From: Superficieibacter sp. 1612_C1
GTDB taxonomy: Bacteria; Pseudomonadota; Gammaproteobacteria; Enterobacterales; Enterobacteriaceae
Direction: 5' to 3'
Length of the DNA stretch: 64,000 nucleotides
Assembly (NCBI RefSeq): GCF_015234305.1
Contig: NZ_JADGMI010000002.1
Coordinates: 806,001 to 870,000 of the forward strand
Part shown: one piece after another, positions 20,003 to 29,832 of the stretch
Layout: each line of letters begins with the position of its first letter
How positions within the stretch are numbered: position 1 is the first letter of the stretch
Notes under the pieces: model-generated
Told to the model about the DNA's origin: nothing
Database searches by the model: none
Seen by the model: the letters and a program-made list of their open reading frames with translations, nothing else
Translations under genes and position numbers: made by a program

Positions 20003-20983
20003 TTACGCCATTTTACGGCAGTGGAAGCGCTGGCGGTAGTCGCCAGGCGTCAGATGAAGCTGCTTTTCGAAAACCCGGCGCAGGTTAATGCTGGTGCCAA
20101 AGCCGGTTTGTTCGGCGATGCGGTCCAGCGATTCCGTGGTTTGCTCAAGCTGTTGCCGGGCCGCGGCCAGACGCGCTTCCGCCACGTAACGAGCGGGGGA
20201 GACGCCGGTCTCTCTGGTGAAGACGCGGGTAAAATTCCGCGGGCTCATTGACACCTGCTCTGCCAGCTTTTCGACGCACAGATCGGCCGCGATGTGCTGT
20301 AAAATCCAGCCCTGCAACTCACTGATCGGGCCTGAGGTACTGGCCTGTTTGAGATTAAAGCGACTGAACTGGAGCTGACCACCGGGTCGGCGCAGGTACA
20401 TCACTAAATCCTGGGCCACGTCGCGCGCGAGGGTAAAACCGTAATCCTCTTCAATCAGGGCGAGGGTTAAATCAAAGCCCGAACTGACGCCGCCAGAGGT
20501 CCATATCGGGCCATCCTGAATGTAGAGCGGCCCGCCTTCAACGTTCACCGCAGGGTAGGTCTTCTGCATCGTCTCCAGCAGCCGCCAGTGCGTCGTCGCA
20601 CGCCGTCCATCCAGCAGGCCGCTTTGTGCCAGCAGCATCGCACCGCCGCAAATAGACGCCACGCGCCGGGCGTGGGGAGCGGCGAGGTTGAGCCAGTCAA
20701 CAACCGCCGTGCCCTCCTGAGCATTTAAACCGCGCCCGGTAATAATGATGGTGTCGAGGGGTTCTCGCGGATCAATATCCGGCAGGCGATGGTCGGCCAG
20801 CAGATTTAATCCGGATTGACCGTGGATCACCTGATGGGGCTGGGGAGTGGCAAGGGTGATGCTGTAACGCGGGCGTGCAAACTCATCCTGATGCAGACGA
20901 TTGGCCTGCATCAGGATATCCGCAATACCGGCGGCTTCGAACAGCATCCCGCCATCGGGGACGATAATCAGTATTTTCTTCAT
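20003..20983 (-). CDS. GlxA-family transcriptional regulator (DJ-1/PfpI + AraC)
   Basis: About 327 residues from the Met of MKKILIIVPDGG. The N-terminal two-thirds is a DJ-1/PfpI domain with the nucleophile-elbow-like RVASICGGAMLLAQSGLLDG; the C-terminal third is an AraC/XylS double helix-turn-helix (LAEQVSMSPRNFTRVFTRE and IAEQTGFGTSINLRRVF). GlxA-type proteins are activators that sense an unidentified metabolite. Longer start codons exist to 21070 but would add a low-complexity extension. It is divergent from the desaturase gene, with 145 bases between them, and is a plausible regulator of it or of the GAPDH gene. Confidence 0.88.
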   Translation of the reverse strand: MKKILIIVPDGGMLFEAAGIADILMQANRLHQDEFARPRYSITLATPQPHQVIHGQSGLNLLADHRLPDIDPREPLDTIIITGRGLNAQEGTAVVDWLNLAAPHARRVASICGGAMLLAQSGLLDGRRATTHWRLLETMQKTYPAVNVEGGPLYIQDGPIWTSGGVSSGFDLTLALIEEDYGFTLARDVAQDLVMYLRRPGGQLQFSRFNLKQASTSGPISELQGWILQHIAADLCVEKLAEQVSMSPRNFTRVFTRETGVSPARYVAEARLAAARQQLEQTTESLDRIAEQTGFGTSINLRRVFEKQLHLTPGDYRQRFHCRKMA

Positions 20984-21128
20984 GTCCTGAAAAGTACATC
21001 CTGTATAAAATAAGTCAACTGTGACTGCGCTAATTTTTGGCAAAGCTAAGCCATTTAAATTCGTTGTCATACGCGGTACGTTGCCACATCGTCAGGGCAT
21101 GGCAGGGGCGAAGACGGTATCAGAGTGA

Positions 21129-22214
21129 ATGAGTAAAGCAGTCTATTTGCATCAACAGCAGCGCGAACTTATCCGGCAATGGTCGCGTGGCTGGCTATGG
21201 CGCAGCGAGTTACCCACGTGGGGGCTGATCGTCATTATCTATGGTGGCTGGTTCGCTACGCTGGCGTACTGGAAAACGCTGGGGCTGGTTCCCGCCACCG
21301 TGTTACTTATCTGGTTTACGGCGTGGTATATGTCCCTGCAACATGAGCTGATTCATGGTCATCCCACCCGCCATCCCCGATTTAATCAGCTATTGGGACT
21401 CATGCCGCTGGCGATATGGTATCCGTATGGTTTGTATCGCGACTCGCATCTGGCGCACCACAACAATCACCATTTGACCGTACCGGTTGACGATCCCGAG
21501 TCCTACTATGTTACCGCTGCCAGCTGGCGCGCTTTTGCCCCGTGGCAGCAAAAACTCATTCACCTCAGAAATACGTTTGTCGGCCGTATGCTTCTCGCAC
21601 CGCTGCTGGATATCGGGGCAATGCTGAAGGGGGCGTTGATGGCCTTTCAGTACCGTCAGCCCAAGGCAATGGCGATGTGGCTGGTGCACGGTTTATTGTT
21701 AAGTGTGATCTTCGCCTGGATGGTTCACTGTGATTTTTCGCCGCTCTATTTTGTCCTCGCGGTGAGCTACCCGGCGCTGGGAATGACTAAAGTACGCTCA
21801 TTCTTCGAACATCGCGCGGTAGATAACCCGCTGGCGCGCTCGGTCATCAATGACGCGGCACTGCCCTGGCGTCTGCTATTTCTCAATCTCAACTATCATT
21901 CTGTACATCACGATCTTCCTGGCGTGCCATGGTATGGATTGCGCAACGTGTATCTGTACGAGCGGGATCACTATCAGCAGCGTAATGGCGGCTTTGTGGT
22001 GCCGGGATATGGACAATGGCTACGGCAGTTTTTCGTCAAACCGGTCAACGTTAATGCGCATCCAGGTTTCCCGCAGGAGAACAACAATGCCCCAGACGCT
22101 TTCACTGCCGATGTACCGGGCGCAAAGCCACGAGACACACGCATTGCTCCAGGCCATTCAGCAACTGTTAGCGAAACGAAACATCGTCGCCAGGCTGGCT
22201 TTTCCGGCATCTGA
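21129..22214 (+). CDS. Membrane fatty-acid desaturase
   Basis: Integral-membrane di-iron desaturase/hydroxylase. The three His boxes are HELIH (72-76) with downstream His residues, HLAHHNNHH (107-115) and HSVHH (257-261). Hydrophobic spans flank them. The natural end seems to lie near residue 318: the last 43 residues are read over the start of the following gene in another frame, with a different composition. Either the stop codon was lost by a small indel or the long overlap is real. It is paired with a PhnD-like protein. The substrate could be a fatty acyl chain or another alkane-like molecule. Confidence 0.85.
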   Translation: MSKAVYLHQQQRELIRQWSRGWLWRSELPTWGLIVIIYGGWFATLAYWKTLGLVPATVLLIWFTAWYMSLQHELIHGHPTRHPRFNQLLGLMPLAIWYPYGLYRDSHLAHHNNHHLTVPVDDPESYYVTAASWRAFAPWQQKLIHLRNTFVGRMLLAPLLDIGAMLKGALMAFQYRQPKAMAMWLVHGLLLSVIFAWMVHCDFSPLYFVLAVSYPALGMTKVRSFFEHRAVDNPLARSVINDAALPWRLLFLNLNYHSVHHDLPGVPWYGLRNVYLYERDHYQQRNGGFVVPGYGQWLRQFFVKPVNVNAHPGFPQENNNAPDAFTADVPGAKPRDTRIAPGHSATVSETKHRRQAGFSGI

Positions 22215-22839
22215 TTTGCTTGCCCACTGGCGTGGCAGTGATGTGCTGTTAAGCCAGACCTGTGGATTTCCGTTAATGACCGCGCTGCCAGACGTGCAGG
22301 TGGTGGGCGGGTTTCACTACTCCGCGCCGGGGTGCGACGGCGTTAATTATCGTAGTGCGCTGGTGGCTCGTCGTGAAGACCAGAATAAGACGCTGGCGGA
22401 TTTCTTTGGCAGGCGCGCGGCCTGTAATGCCGTTGATTCGCAGTCTGGTTTTAACGCATTGAGGAAAATGGTCACGCCGCTGGCGCAGGAGGGCCCTTTT
22501 TTCTCCCGGGTCGTGATAAGCGGCAGTCACCAGCAGTCGCTGGTGGAGATCGTCGACCAGCGTGCGGATCTCGCGGCCATCGACTGCGTGACGCTGGCAC
22601 TGGTGCAGCGCTATGAACCGCAACGAATGCGTGAACTGACGGTGATTGGCTATACGCCCTCTACGCCGGGACTGCCGCTGATTACCGCGGCGCAGACGCC
22701 ACCCGAAACCGTGCAGTGCTTACGCGAGGTCCTGCATACTCTGGTCACCTCTGCCCGCTACGCTGAACTCTGTGCCTCCACGTTGATTGCCGGATTCAGC
22801 GAACAGTCGCGCGAGGCGTACAGGGTATTGCTGAACTGA
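22087..22839 (+). CDS. PhnD-like substrate-binding domain protein
   Basis: 250-residue protein of the phosphate/phosphite/phosphonate ABC-transporter binding-protein superfamily (PhnD-type type II periplasmic binding fold). Typical stretches are GSDVLLSQTCGFPLMT, FFGRRAACNAVDSQSGFNALR and DQRADLAAIDCVTLAL. No signal peptide and no transporter genes are adjacent, so it may be a cytoplasmic sensor or accessory protein instead of a transporter part. GCAGGAG lies at a good distance from the ATG, which supports this start inside the desaturase reading frame (128-base overlap). Confidence 0.75.
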   Translation: MPQTLSLPMYRAQSHETHALLQAIQQLLAKRNIVARLAFPASDLLAHWRGSDVLLSQTCGFPLMTALPDVQVVGGFHYSAPGCDGVNYRSALVARREDQNKTLADFFGRRAACNAVDSQSGFNALRKMVTPLAQEGPFFSRVVISGSHQQSLVEIVDQRADLAAIDCVTLALVQRYEPQRMRELTVIGYTPSTPGLPLITAAQTPPETVQCLREVLHTLVTSARYAELCASTLIAGFSEQSREAYRVLLN

Positions 22840-22859
22840 CCCGGCGGATATGCGCCGGG
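22840..22859 (+). terminator. GC-rich hairpin after the PhnD-like gene
   Basis: CCCGGCG and CGCCGGG form a perfect 7-bp stem around a 6-base loop directly after the stop codon. There is no T-run behind it, so it is a weak intrinsic terminator at best. The rest of the gap to 23050 is AT-rich and probably holds the promoter of the peptide-transporter operon. Confidence 0.45.
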
Positions 22860-23050
22860 AATAACCGGCAACAGAGCATTGGCTATTTCTCAAATAAGAC
22901 TTTTCTTTGCCGGTTTTTGCATTTCAGCATTACTGTATACATTGGTATTCTTTTTCGGTTCCTTATTCATCGCTGACAAAAGGCTCCAGTCGAACGCACT
23001 ATTTTTCCGCCTGTGAAGCCGCTATTTTATGAGCCGGAGCCGTATTACCT

Positions 23051-24037
23051 ATGTTGAATCTGATAATCAAACGCCTGTTGCAGGCATGCCTTGTGGTTTG
23101 GTTAATGGCGACGCTGGTCTTTTTCGCCCTGCACGTTATTGGTAGTCCGGTCGATATTTTATTGTCTCCCGATGCCACCGAGCGGGATCGGCAACAGCTG
23201 ATTGCCGAACTTGGGCTGAATCTTCCGCTGTGGCAACAGTACGGGCTTTTTTTACAGGGCCTGCTGCACGGTGATTTGGGGCGCAGCTACGTCTTTAATC
23301 AGCCTGCGCTGACGCTGATCCTGCAACGCTTCCCGGCCACGCTGGAGCTGGCGGTCAGTGCGACCCTGCTGGCAATTATTATCGCGTTGCCGCTCGGTCT
23401 TTATGCGGGATTAAAGCCTGATAGCTGGCTGTCAAAAACCATTATGGCGGGCAGTATTCTGGGCTTTTCTCTGCCAACATTCTGGGCCGGTTTGCTGCTG
23501 ATTATGTTTTTCTCGGTCGGTCTGGGATGGCTGCCCAGCGGCGGACGCGGCGAGATGAAAACTTTTTTGGGCGTTCAGTGGTCTTTCCTGACCAGCGACG
23601 GATTACGCCACTTATTACTCCCGGCCATTAATCTGGCTTTATTTAAAACCTCGCTGTTATTGCGTCTTACCCGCGCGGGCGTGCGGGAGGAGATGTCGGC
23701 GAATTATATGCGGCTGGCTAAAGCACGAGGCTTATCTGGCCTGAGAATAACGTTTGTTCACCTATTAAAAAATATCGTGATCCCGCTGATTACCGTAGTG
23801 GGAATGGAATTTGGTTCGATTATCTCGTTTTCAGTCGTCACCGAGACCATATTTGCCTGGCCCGGTATGGGGAAACTGATTATCGATAGTATTAATATGC
23901 TCGACCGGCCAGTTATCGTCGCCTATCTGATGATCATCGTCACCCTTATTGTCGTCATCAATCTCGTTGTGGATATTCTTTCATCGCTGCTTAATCCGCG
24001 GATCAGGTTAAATGCAGGAGAAAACGCGCATGGCTGA
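23051..24037 (+). CDS. Dipeptide/oligopeptide-type ABC transporter permease (DppB family)
   Basis: 328-residue inner-membrane protein with six predicted spans. DppB features include the N-terminal IIKRLLQACLVVWLMATLVFF, GLNLPLWQQYGLFLQGLLHGDLG in the periplasmic part, and the ATPase-contact loop NYMRLAKARGLSGLRITFVH. It heads an operon of permeases, a fused ATPase, an MmgE/PrpD enzyme, a binding protein and catabolic genes, so the cargo is probably the pathway's substrate (a peptide-like or cyclic amide compound), not dipeptides in general. Confidence 0.9.
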   Translation: MLNLIIKRLLQACLVVWLMATLVFFALHVIGSPVDILLSPDATERDRQQLIAELGLNLPLWQQYGLFLQGLLHGDLGRSYVFNQPALTLILQRFPATLELAVSATLLAIIIALPLGLYAGLKPDSWLSKTIMAGSILGFSLPTFWAGLLLIMFFSVGLGWLPSGGRGEMKTFLGVQWSFLTSDGLRHLLLPAINLALFKTSLLLRLTRAGVREEMSANYMRLAKARGLSGLRITFVHLLKNIVIPLITVVGMEFGSIISFSVVTETIFAWPGMGKLIIDSINMLDRPVIVAYLMIIVTLIVVINLVVDILSSLLNPRIRLNAGENAHG

Positions 24038-24938
24038 GGCAAATATGGTGATACCGTCAACGCCGCAGCGCAGCCTGGGCTTACGGCAATTTCTGCGGCT
24101 ATACGCCCGTTCAAAAAGCGCGCTGGTCGCCGCGCTGCTGGTAGGGCTGATTATTATCGTTGCCTTTGCCGCGCCGCTGCTGGCCCCGCAAAATCCTTAC
24201 GATCTTCAGCAGCTCAGCATTATTGACGGGCAGCTGGCACCGGGCGCACAGAGCAGCACCGGCATCCCGTTCTGGCTGGGGAGCGACGATCAGGGGCGGG
24301 ATATGTTATCGGCGATACTGTATGGATTGCGTATTTCGCTGGGCGTCGGTTTTGTTTCCGTTTTTTGCGCCGCCATTATCGGCGGGTCGCTGGGGCTGCT
24401 GGCCGCCTACCGCGGCGGTAAAACCGATGCGCTTATTATGCGGCTGGTGGATTTGCAGCTCTCCTTTCCGGCCATCCTTGTAGCCTTAATGCTGCTGGCA
24501 TTCCTCGGCAAAGGCATCGGCAATGTGGTGCTGGCGCTGGTCATCGTGGAGTGGGCGACCTACGCCCGGGCCACGCGCAGCACTGCGCTTGTTGAAAGCA
24601 AGAAAGGCTATATCGAAGCCGTGGTCTGCCTTGGCTTGCCCTTACACCGCATTCTGTTTCGCCATTTGCTGCCGCAGTGTATGCCGCCGCTGATTGTGAT
24701 TTCCACCGTACAGGTTGCGCGAGCGATTGCGCTGGAAGCGACGCTCTCTTTTCTGGGGTTAGGCGTACCGGTGACGGAGCCGAGTCTCGGCATGCTTATC
24801 GCCAACGGATATCAATATATGTTATCGGGTGAATACTGGATCTGCTTTTACCCTGGCATTGCGCTGATGGTGACCATCGTCGCTATTAATATGGCAGGGG
24901 ATCGCCTGCGGGACGTGCTCAATCCATGGACACGATAA
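24030..24938 (+). CDS. Dipeptide/oligopeptide-type ABC transporter permease (DppC family)
   Basis: 302-residue second permease. The N-terminal cytoplasmic region and first span are followed by WLGSDDQGRDMLSAILYGLR, a hallmark of DppC/OppC, and a loop GYIEAVVCLGLPLHRILFRH for ATPase contact. I start at 24030 because CAGGAG lies nine bases upstream; this overlaps the DppB stop by eight bases, so translation is coupled. Confidence 0.9.
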   Translation: MAEANMVIPSTPQRSLGLRQFLRLYARSKSALVAALLVGLIIIVAFAAPLLAPQNPYDLQQLSIIDGQLAPGAQSSTGIPFWLGSDDQGRDMLSAILYGLRISLGVGFVSVFCAAIIGGSLGLLAAYRGGKTDALIMRLVDLQLSFPAILVALMLLAFLGKGIGNVVLALVIVEWATYARATRSTALVESKKGYIEAVVCLGLPLHRILFRHLLPQCMPPLIVISTVQVARAIALEATLSFLGLGVPVTEPSLGMLIANGYQYMLSGEYWICFYPGIALMVTIVAINMAGDRLRDVLNPWTR

Positions 24939-24963
24939 ACGGTTTAGCCCGGTGGAGAGAAGC

Positions 24964-26691
24964 ATGATGAGGCCAGTTCTTGAAGTTGAAAATCTGAGCG
25001 TCGACATTCAGTCCGACGGCGAGTGGCGCTCTGTCGTCAGGCATATTTCCTTCACGCTGGACGCCGGGCAAACGCTGGCGCTGGTCGGCGAGTCGGGATC
25101 GGGGAAAAGCGTTACCGCAGCGGCGATCATGCGCATCTTACCGGCGCATAACACCCGCGTTACCGGCAGCGTTTTGCTGAACGGGCAGGCGCTGTTGCCG
25201 CTCTGCGAAAAACAGATGCGTGCGGTGCGCGGCGGCGATATCAGTATCGTTTTCCAGGAAGATTGTCTGAACCCGGTTTTCACCATTGGCTATCAGCTTA
25301 CGGAACACCTGATTCAGCACCAGCAACTGAGCCGCCGTCAGGCGCGGCAGGAAGCCATCGTCCTGCTGAAGAAAGTCCGGCTGTCGGCTGCGGAAAAGCG
25401 GATGGATGACTATCCGCATCAGCTCTCCGGCGGGATGCGCCAGCGGGTGATGATTGCGCTGGCGCTGGCGGGACGCCCGAAAGTGCTGATTGCCGACGAG
25501 CCCACGACCGCACTGGATGTCACCATCCAGGCGCAAATTATGGCGCTGCTTAAGCTATTGCAGCGTGAAGAGGGAATGGCGGTGCTGTTTATCACTCACG
25601 ATATGGGTGTGGTGGCAGAAATGGCCGACAGAACCCTCGTGATGCAGGCGGGGGAAGTAAAAGAAATGAATTCCACCGCTGCGCTGTTTGCCCGGCCGCA
25701 GGATCCCTATACGGCGCGGTTGCTGGCGGCTGCCCGTCATGACGCGCGTCCTCCCACCGCGCCCGCCGCCGCAAAACCGCTGCTGGAAATTGTGGGACTG
25801 TCCTGCCGTTTTAACCTCCGCGGCGGCCTGCTGGGACGGGTAAAGCAGCGCGTGCATGCCGTTGAGCAAATCTCCTTACAGCTCAGGCGCGGTGAAACGC
25901 TGGCGCTGGTGGGCGAGTCGGGCAGCGGCAAATCCACGCTGGGACGCGCGCTGGTGGGGCTGGTCGCGCCGCAGGCTGGCCGCGTCCTCCTCAATGGCGA
26001 ACCCATCGTTGCGCCAGGCCTGCCGTTACGAACCGATCTTGCGCGCCGCGTGCAGATGATCTTTCAGGATCCGTGGTCCAGCCTGAATGCCCGCATGACG
26101 GTCGGCGAGGCGATTGCTGAACCGTGGATTTATCACCGGCTCGGCGATCGGCGTCAGGCGCGTGAAAGGGTGGCCGAGCTGCTACATCTGGTCGGGCTTA
26201 CGCCCGATATGGCGACGCGGTATCCCAATGAATTTTCCGGCGGCCAGCGCCAGCGTATTTGCATCGCCCGGGCGCTGATACTGGAGCCGGAGATAATTAT
26301 TGCTGACGAATCGGTCTCTGCCCTGGACGCATTAGTGAAAATGCAGGTTATGCAGTTGCTGAGCGAGCTACAGCAGAAGCTCGGTACGGCCTTTCTGTTT
26401 ATCTCCCATGATATGTCGGTGGTGAGACAATTCAGCCACCGTGTCGCCGTCATGCAACGCGGCGTTATTGTCGAAACGGGGCGTAACGAGGATATTTTTC
26501 AGCGGGCACAGCACCCCTATACCTGCCGTTTACTCAGCGCGGTTCCCGTCGCCGATCCGTCCCGACGCAGCCGGGCACCGGAACTGGATAACAGCGAGAT
26601 AGCGCATGCCGTCATGCCGGTAAATGCCGCCGTTCCGCCGTTAGTCTACCGGCAAATTGCGCTGGAGCATCAGGTCGTGGTGAACCGCTGA
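24964..26691 (+). CDS. Fused dual ABC ATPase (DppD-DppF type)
   Basis: 575 residues with two complete ABC ATPase domains in one chain. The first has Walker [10 protein letters not shown], signature [15 protein letters not shown] and Walker [13 protein letters not shown]. The second has [24 protein letters not shown] and [12 protein letters not shown] (Ser where Pro is usual). Each ends with the oligopeptide-transporter tail ([10 protein letters not shown] and [10 protein letters not shown]). It replaces the separate DppD and DppF subunits and powers the DppB/C-like permeases. Start chosen at ATG 24964, after GGAGAG. Confidence 0.92.
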   Translation: MMRPVLEVENLSVDIQSDGEWRSVVRHISFTLDAGQTLALVGESGSGKSVTAAAIMRILPAHNTRVTGSVLLNGQALLPLCEKQMRAVRGGDISIVFQEDCLNPVFTIGYQLTEHLIQHQQLSRRQARQEAIVLLKKVRLSAAEKRMDDYPHQLSGGMRQRVMIALALAGRPKVLIADEPTTALDVTIQAQIMALLKLLQREEGMAVLFITHDMGVVAEMADRTLVMQAGEVKEMNSTAALFARPQDPYTARLLAAARHDARPPTAPAAAKPLLEIVGLSCRFNLRGGLLGRVKQRVHAVEQISLQLRRGETLALVGESGSGKSTLGRALVGLVAPQAGRVLLNGEPIVAPGLPLRTDLARRVQMIFQDPWSSLNARMTVGEAIAEPWIYHRLGDRRQARERVAELLHLVGLTPDMATRYPNEFSGGQRQRICIARALILEPEIIIADESVSALDALVKMQVMQLLSELQQKLGTAFLFISHDMSVVRQFSHRVAVMQRGVIVETGRNEDIFQRAQHPYTCRLLSAVPVADPSRRSRAPELDNSEIAHAVMPVNAAVPPLVYRQIALEHQVVVNR

Positions 26692-26692
26692 T

Positions 26693-28045
26693 ATGACGAT
26701 AATGCTGACCCGCGAACTGGGCGATATGATTGCTTCCGCCCACCAGATACCGCCCGGCGACGATGCCTTGCATTACGCCAGACGTGATCTGATCGATACG
26801 CTGGCGGTGATGCTGGCGGGCAGAAACGAGGATACCGTCATCCGGCTGGCGCAAACGCAGCGCCTGCTGGCGGACGCCGCGTCGCCGGATATTCTGGCCT
26901 TCGCGCTACAGGCGGGCACGGCGGCGCACGTGCTGGATTATGACAACGTCGCGCTGGGTGGGCACCCGGCCGCCGTGCTGATCCCGGCCCTGCTGGCGCT
27001 GGCGCGACGCTTTCCGCTGTCCGGACGCGCATTACTGATTGCTTATGCCACCGGCTATGAAGCGTGGGGCGAATTACGGCGGCGGCATCCGGTGCTGGCG
27101 CACGCGGCGGGCTGGCATCCCAGCGGGTTAATCGGACCCATAGCGGCCGCCGCAGCCTGCGCCTCGGCGCTTAAACTTGATGCGGTTAAGGCCCGGCACG
27201 CGCTGGCGATTGCGGCGTCGCAAAGTGCGGGACTGATGGCGAATTTCGGCACGCCCGTTAAGGCGTTGCATATCGGCTTCGCCGCCAAAGCCGGTCTGTT
27301 TGCCGCACTGCTGGCGCGCCAGGGCATCACTGGCAATGACGCTATCCTGGAGCAGGACAACGGCTGGCTGACGACCTGGTCGCCGCATCATCCCGCCGAC
27401 AGGACGACGGCGCTGGCATTACGCCAGGAGGACTGGCTGCTGGCGCGCCAGCCCGCAGCGATTAAATATTATCCGGTGTGCTATGCCGCTCACCGGATCG
27501 TGGATGCTGCCCGCCAGCTCTATTCTCATACCGCCGAACGCCGTGCAGATATCGTACGCATCCGCCTGATGACCAGCCAGCGTCACAGCGATATTTTGCG
27601 TTTTCGCGAGCCGACGGACCGCACCCAGAGTGCCTTTAGCCTGGAGTTTGTGGCCGCAAGCGCGCTCATCGATAGCGAGCTGACGCTGCGTTCTTTACAG
27701 GGTGAAAAACGTGAACGTGCAGAGGTGGGGCGGCTAATGGCCTGTTGCGAACGTATTGCCATTGCAGAAAGCGATCCCGGGCGCGAGGGCTTCGCGCCAG
27801 AGGATCGGATCGAGATTGTTTTTCGTCAGGGAGATACGCTTTTCAGCCCGCCGGTGCGTTATGCCACGGGCGATACCCGATCGCCATTAAGCGCGGAGCA
27901 ACTGCGTGAGAAATTTATTGAGTGTCTGCACTGGGGAGGCGTAACAGAAAATACCCACACGCTGTGGACGTCCTTACAAAATATAGCGCAGTTATCCTGT
28001 ATCGATGAATTAGATATTTATCGGCTGTTGCCATGTTGTAAATAA
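26693..28045 (+). CDS. MmgE/PrpD family protein (third copy)
   Basis: 450-residue MmgE/PrpD protein starting one base after the ATPase stop codon. Family marks are DLIDTLAVMLAGR, AAHVLDYDNVALGGHPAA (Asp kept, the second Asp is Asn) and AGWHPSGLIGPIAAA. It is a different lineage from the two copies at 1.5-4.2 kb. Embedded among transporter and ring-opening genes, it likely performs an epimerisation or hydration/dehydration on a dicarboxylate-like intermediate. Specificity cannot be predicted. Confidence 0.83.
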   Translation: MTIMLTRELGDMIASAHQIPPGDDALHYARRDLIDTLAVMLAGRNEDTVIRLAQTQRLLADAASPDILAFALQAGTAAHVLDYDNVALGGHPAAVLIPALLALARRFPLSGRALLIAYATGYEAWGELRRRHPVLAHAAGWHPSGLIGPIAAAAACASALKLDAVKARHALAIAASQSAGLMANFGTPVKALHIGFAAKAGLFAALLARQGITGNDAILEQDNGWLTTWSPHHPADRTTALALRQEDWLLARQPAAIKYYPVCYAAHRIVDAARQLYSHTAERRADIVRIRLMTSQRHSDILRFREPTDRTQSAFSLEFVAASALIDSELTLRSLQGEKRERAEVGRLMACCERIAIAESDPGREGFAPEDRIEIVFRQGDTLFSPPVRYATGDTRSPLSAEQLREKFIECLHWGGVTENTHTLWTSLQNIAQLSCIDELDIYRLLPCCK

Positions 28046-28209
28046 TAATGACTAATCAATATTACACATATTTATAGCGATATTGGTTATTAAAATATTT
28101 CAGCCTGATGATTTAGTCTGTAACCGGTACGGGAAAGAAATTTTTATCTTGCTGATTAAATCAAATCAATAAATACAATTTGCTAAAAGTAAACCACCAG
28201 GAGACAGTC

Positions 28210-29832
28210 ATGAGTATTAACAGAAGACAATTTCTCTTCCGTACCGGCGCGCTGGCAGCGGCGTCGTTTATTCCCGCTGCTGTCACCTGGCCGATGACAG
28301 GCTGGGCCGCCCAGTCGGTAGACAGCCTGGTACTGGGGTTCAGTAACGAACCGTCGTCGCTCGATCCGCACTGGCATATTGTCAGCGCTAACGCGGCGCT
28401 GACCACCTATTTATTTGACCGGCTGGTAAGATCGGATAATAAACAGCGCCCGCAGCCGGGGCTGGCAAAATCATGGAAGGTCATTGATGACACGACCTGG
28501 GAGTTCGAATTACAGCCGAACGTGACGTTTCATAACGGCGCGCCGTTGACCGTCGATGATGTTATTTTCTCTTTCGATCGCGCCAGCCATATTGTTGGTT
28601 CGCCTTTTGCGTTGCGAACTTATTTACATGATAAAACCGTCATTAAAGTCAGCGACACGGTATTAAGAATAAAAACCCTGGCACCGAATCCGATTGTCCC
28701 TAATGAACTGGCGACAGTCGCTATTATTAGCCGCAGCATCGGCGAGGCGACCACCGCCGACTATAACAGTGGCAAAGCCGTCATCGGCACCGGCCCTTAT
28801 AAGCTGGTCAATTATATTCCCGGTAACCGGATTGTGCTGACCCGCAATGATGACTACTGGGGCGACAAGCCACAGTGGAAGGAGATTACCATCCGCCCGA
28901 TTAGCGCGGATGGCGCGCGCGTGGCGGCGCTCCTCTCAGGGGACGTCAGCGTCATTGAAAAAGTCGCGCCCACCGATATCGCCCGTCTGAAAACCAACGG
29001 CACGATTAATTTAACCCGCAGCGTGACCAACCGGGCTATTTTTCTCAGCTTCGATCACGGGCGTAAACGTTCGCCGTTTATTCGCGACAACGCCGGTAAG
29101 CCGATTGATAACCCGCTGCTGGATCTGCGGGTGCGCCAGGCGTTTCAGCTGGCGATCGATACGCGACTGATCGTTAAACACATTCTCACCGACGCTGCGG
29201 AAGTGGCCGATCAACTGGTGCCGGAAGGCATTTTCGGCCACAGCAACGCAATTAAACCCGTCACCGCAGATGCGGAAAAGGCCAGGGCGCTGCTTAAAGC
29301 CGCAGGGTATCCGGAGGGCTTTCGCATTACGCTGCACTCGCCAAACGATCGGTTTATTCGCGACAGCGCCGTTGCTCAGGCCGTGGCGCAGATGCTGACG
29401 CGGGTCGGCATCAAAACCGAGGTGGAGACCATGCCCAGCAGCGTATTTTACAAGCGGGTTACCGGCGACGCGCAGGGTAGCGAATTCAGCTTCTTTCTCG
29501 TCGGTTACGGGAGCGCCACCGGTGAATCTTCCTCGCCGCTGCGCTCGTTACTGCACACCATCGACAAAGAGAAAGGCTACGGCTCCAGCAACCGCTCTTT
29601 CTACAGCAACAAAAAAGTGGATGAGATTATCGAGCAGGGGCTGGTGACCCTTGATGATACCAAACGCGAAGCGCTTTTCGCCTCGGCCATTGAACTTGCC
29701 ATCGCGGATGTGGCGTTGCTGCCGCTTTATCATCCCATCAATGTCTGGGGACTGCGTAAACCGCTGAGCTATCCGGGACGCAGCGATGAGCAAACCATTG
29801 CCATGGAGATCGGCGCGGGATCGCCAACATGA
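28210..29832 (+). CDS. Peptide-type ABC transporter periplasmic binding protein with Tat-like signal
   Basis: 540-residue family 5 solute-binding protein (DppA/OppA class). The N-terminus has a twin-arginine motif (NRRQFLF), a hydrophobic segment and a likely cleavage after WAA near residue 36. The mature protein shows LVLGFSNEPSSLDPHW, AKSWKVIDDTTWEFEL, FHNGAPLTVDDVIFSFDR and LDLRVRQAFQLAIDT, all typical. Tat export of a binding protein is less common than Sec export and may reflect folding before transport. A 164-base AT-rich gap upstream (28046-28209) can hold a promoter, and AGGAGAC precedes the ATG. Confidence 0.88.
   Translation: MSINRRQFLFRTGALAAASFIPAAVTWPMTGWAAQSVDSLVLGFSNEPSSLDPHWHIVSANAALTTYLFDRLVRSDNKQRPQPGLAKSWKVIDDTTWEFELQPNVTFHNGAPLTVDDVIFSFDRASHIVGSPFALRTYLHDKTVIKVSDTVLRIKTLAPNPIVPNELATVAIISRSIGEATTADYNSGKAVIGTGPYKLVNYIPGNRIVLTRNDDYWGDKPQWKEITIRPISADGARVAALLSGDVSVIEKVAPTDIARLKTNGTINLTRSVTNRAIFLSFDHGRKRSPFIRDNAGKPIDNPLLDLRVRQAFQLAIDTRLIVKHILTDAAEVADQLVPEGIFGHSNAIKPVTADAEKARALLKAAGYPEGFRITLHSPNDRFIRDSAVAQAVAQMLTRVGIKTEVETMPSSVFYKRVTGDAQGSEFSFFLVGYGSATGESSSPLRSLLHTIDKEKGYGSSNRSFYSNKKVDEIIEQGLVTLDDTKREALFASAIELAIADVALLPLYHPINVWGLRKPLSYPGRSDEQTIAMEIGAGSPT

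Noticed and set aside
21850-22839. Longer start for the PhnD-like gene reaching into the desaturase
   Set aside because: The extra residues are the desaturase read out of frame; the ribosome binding site favours 22087.
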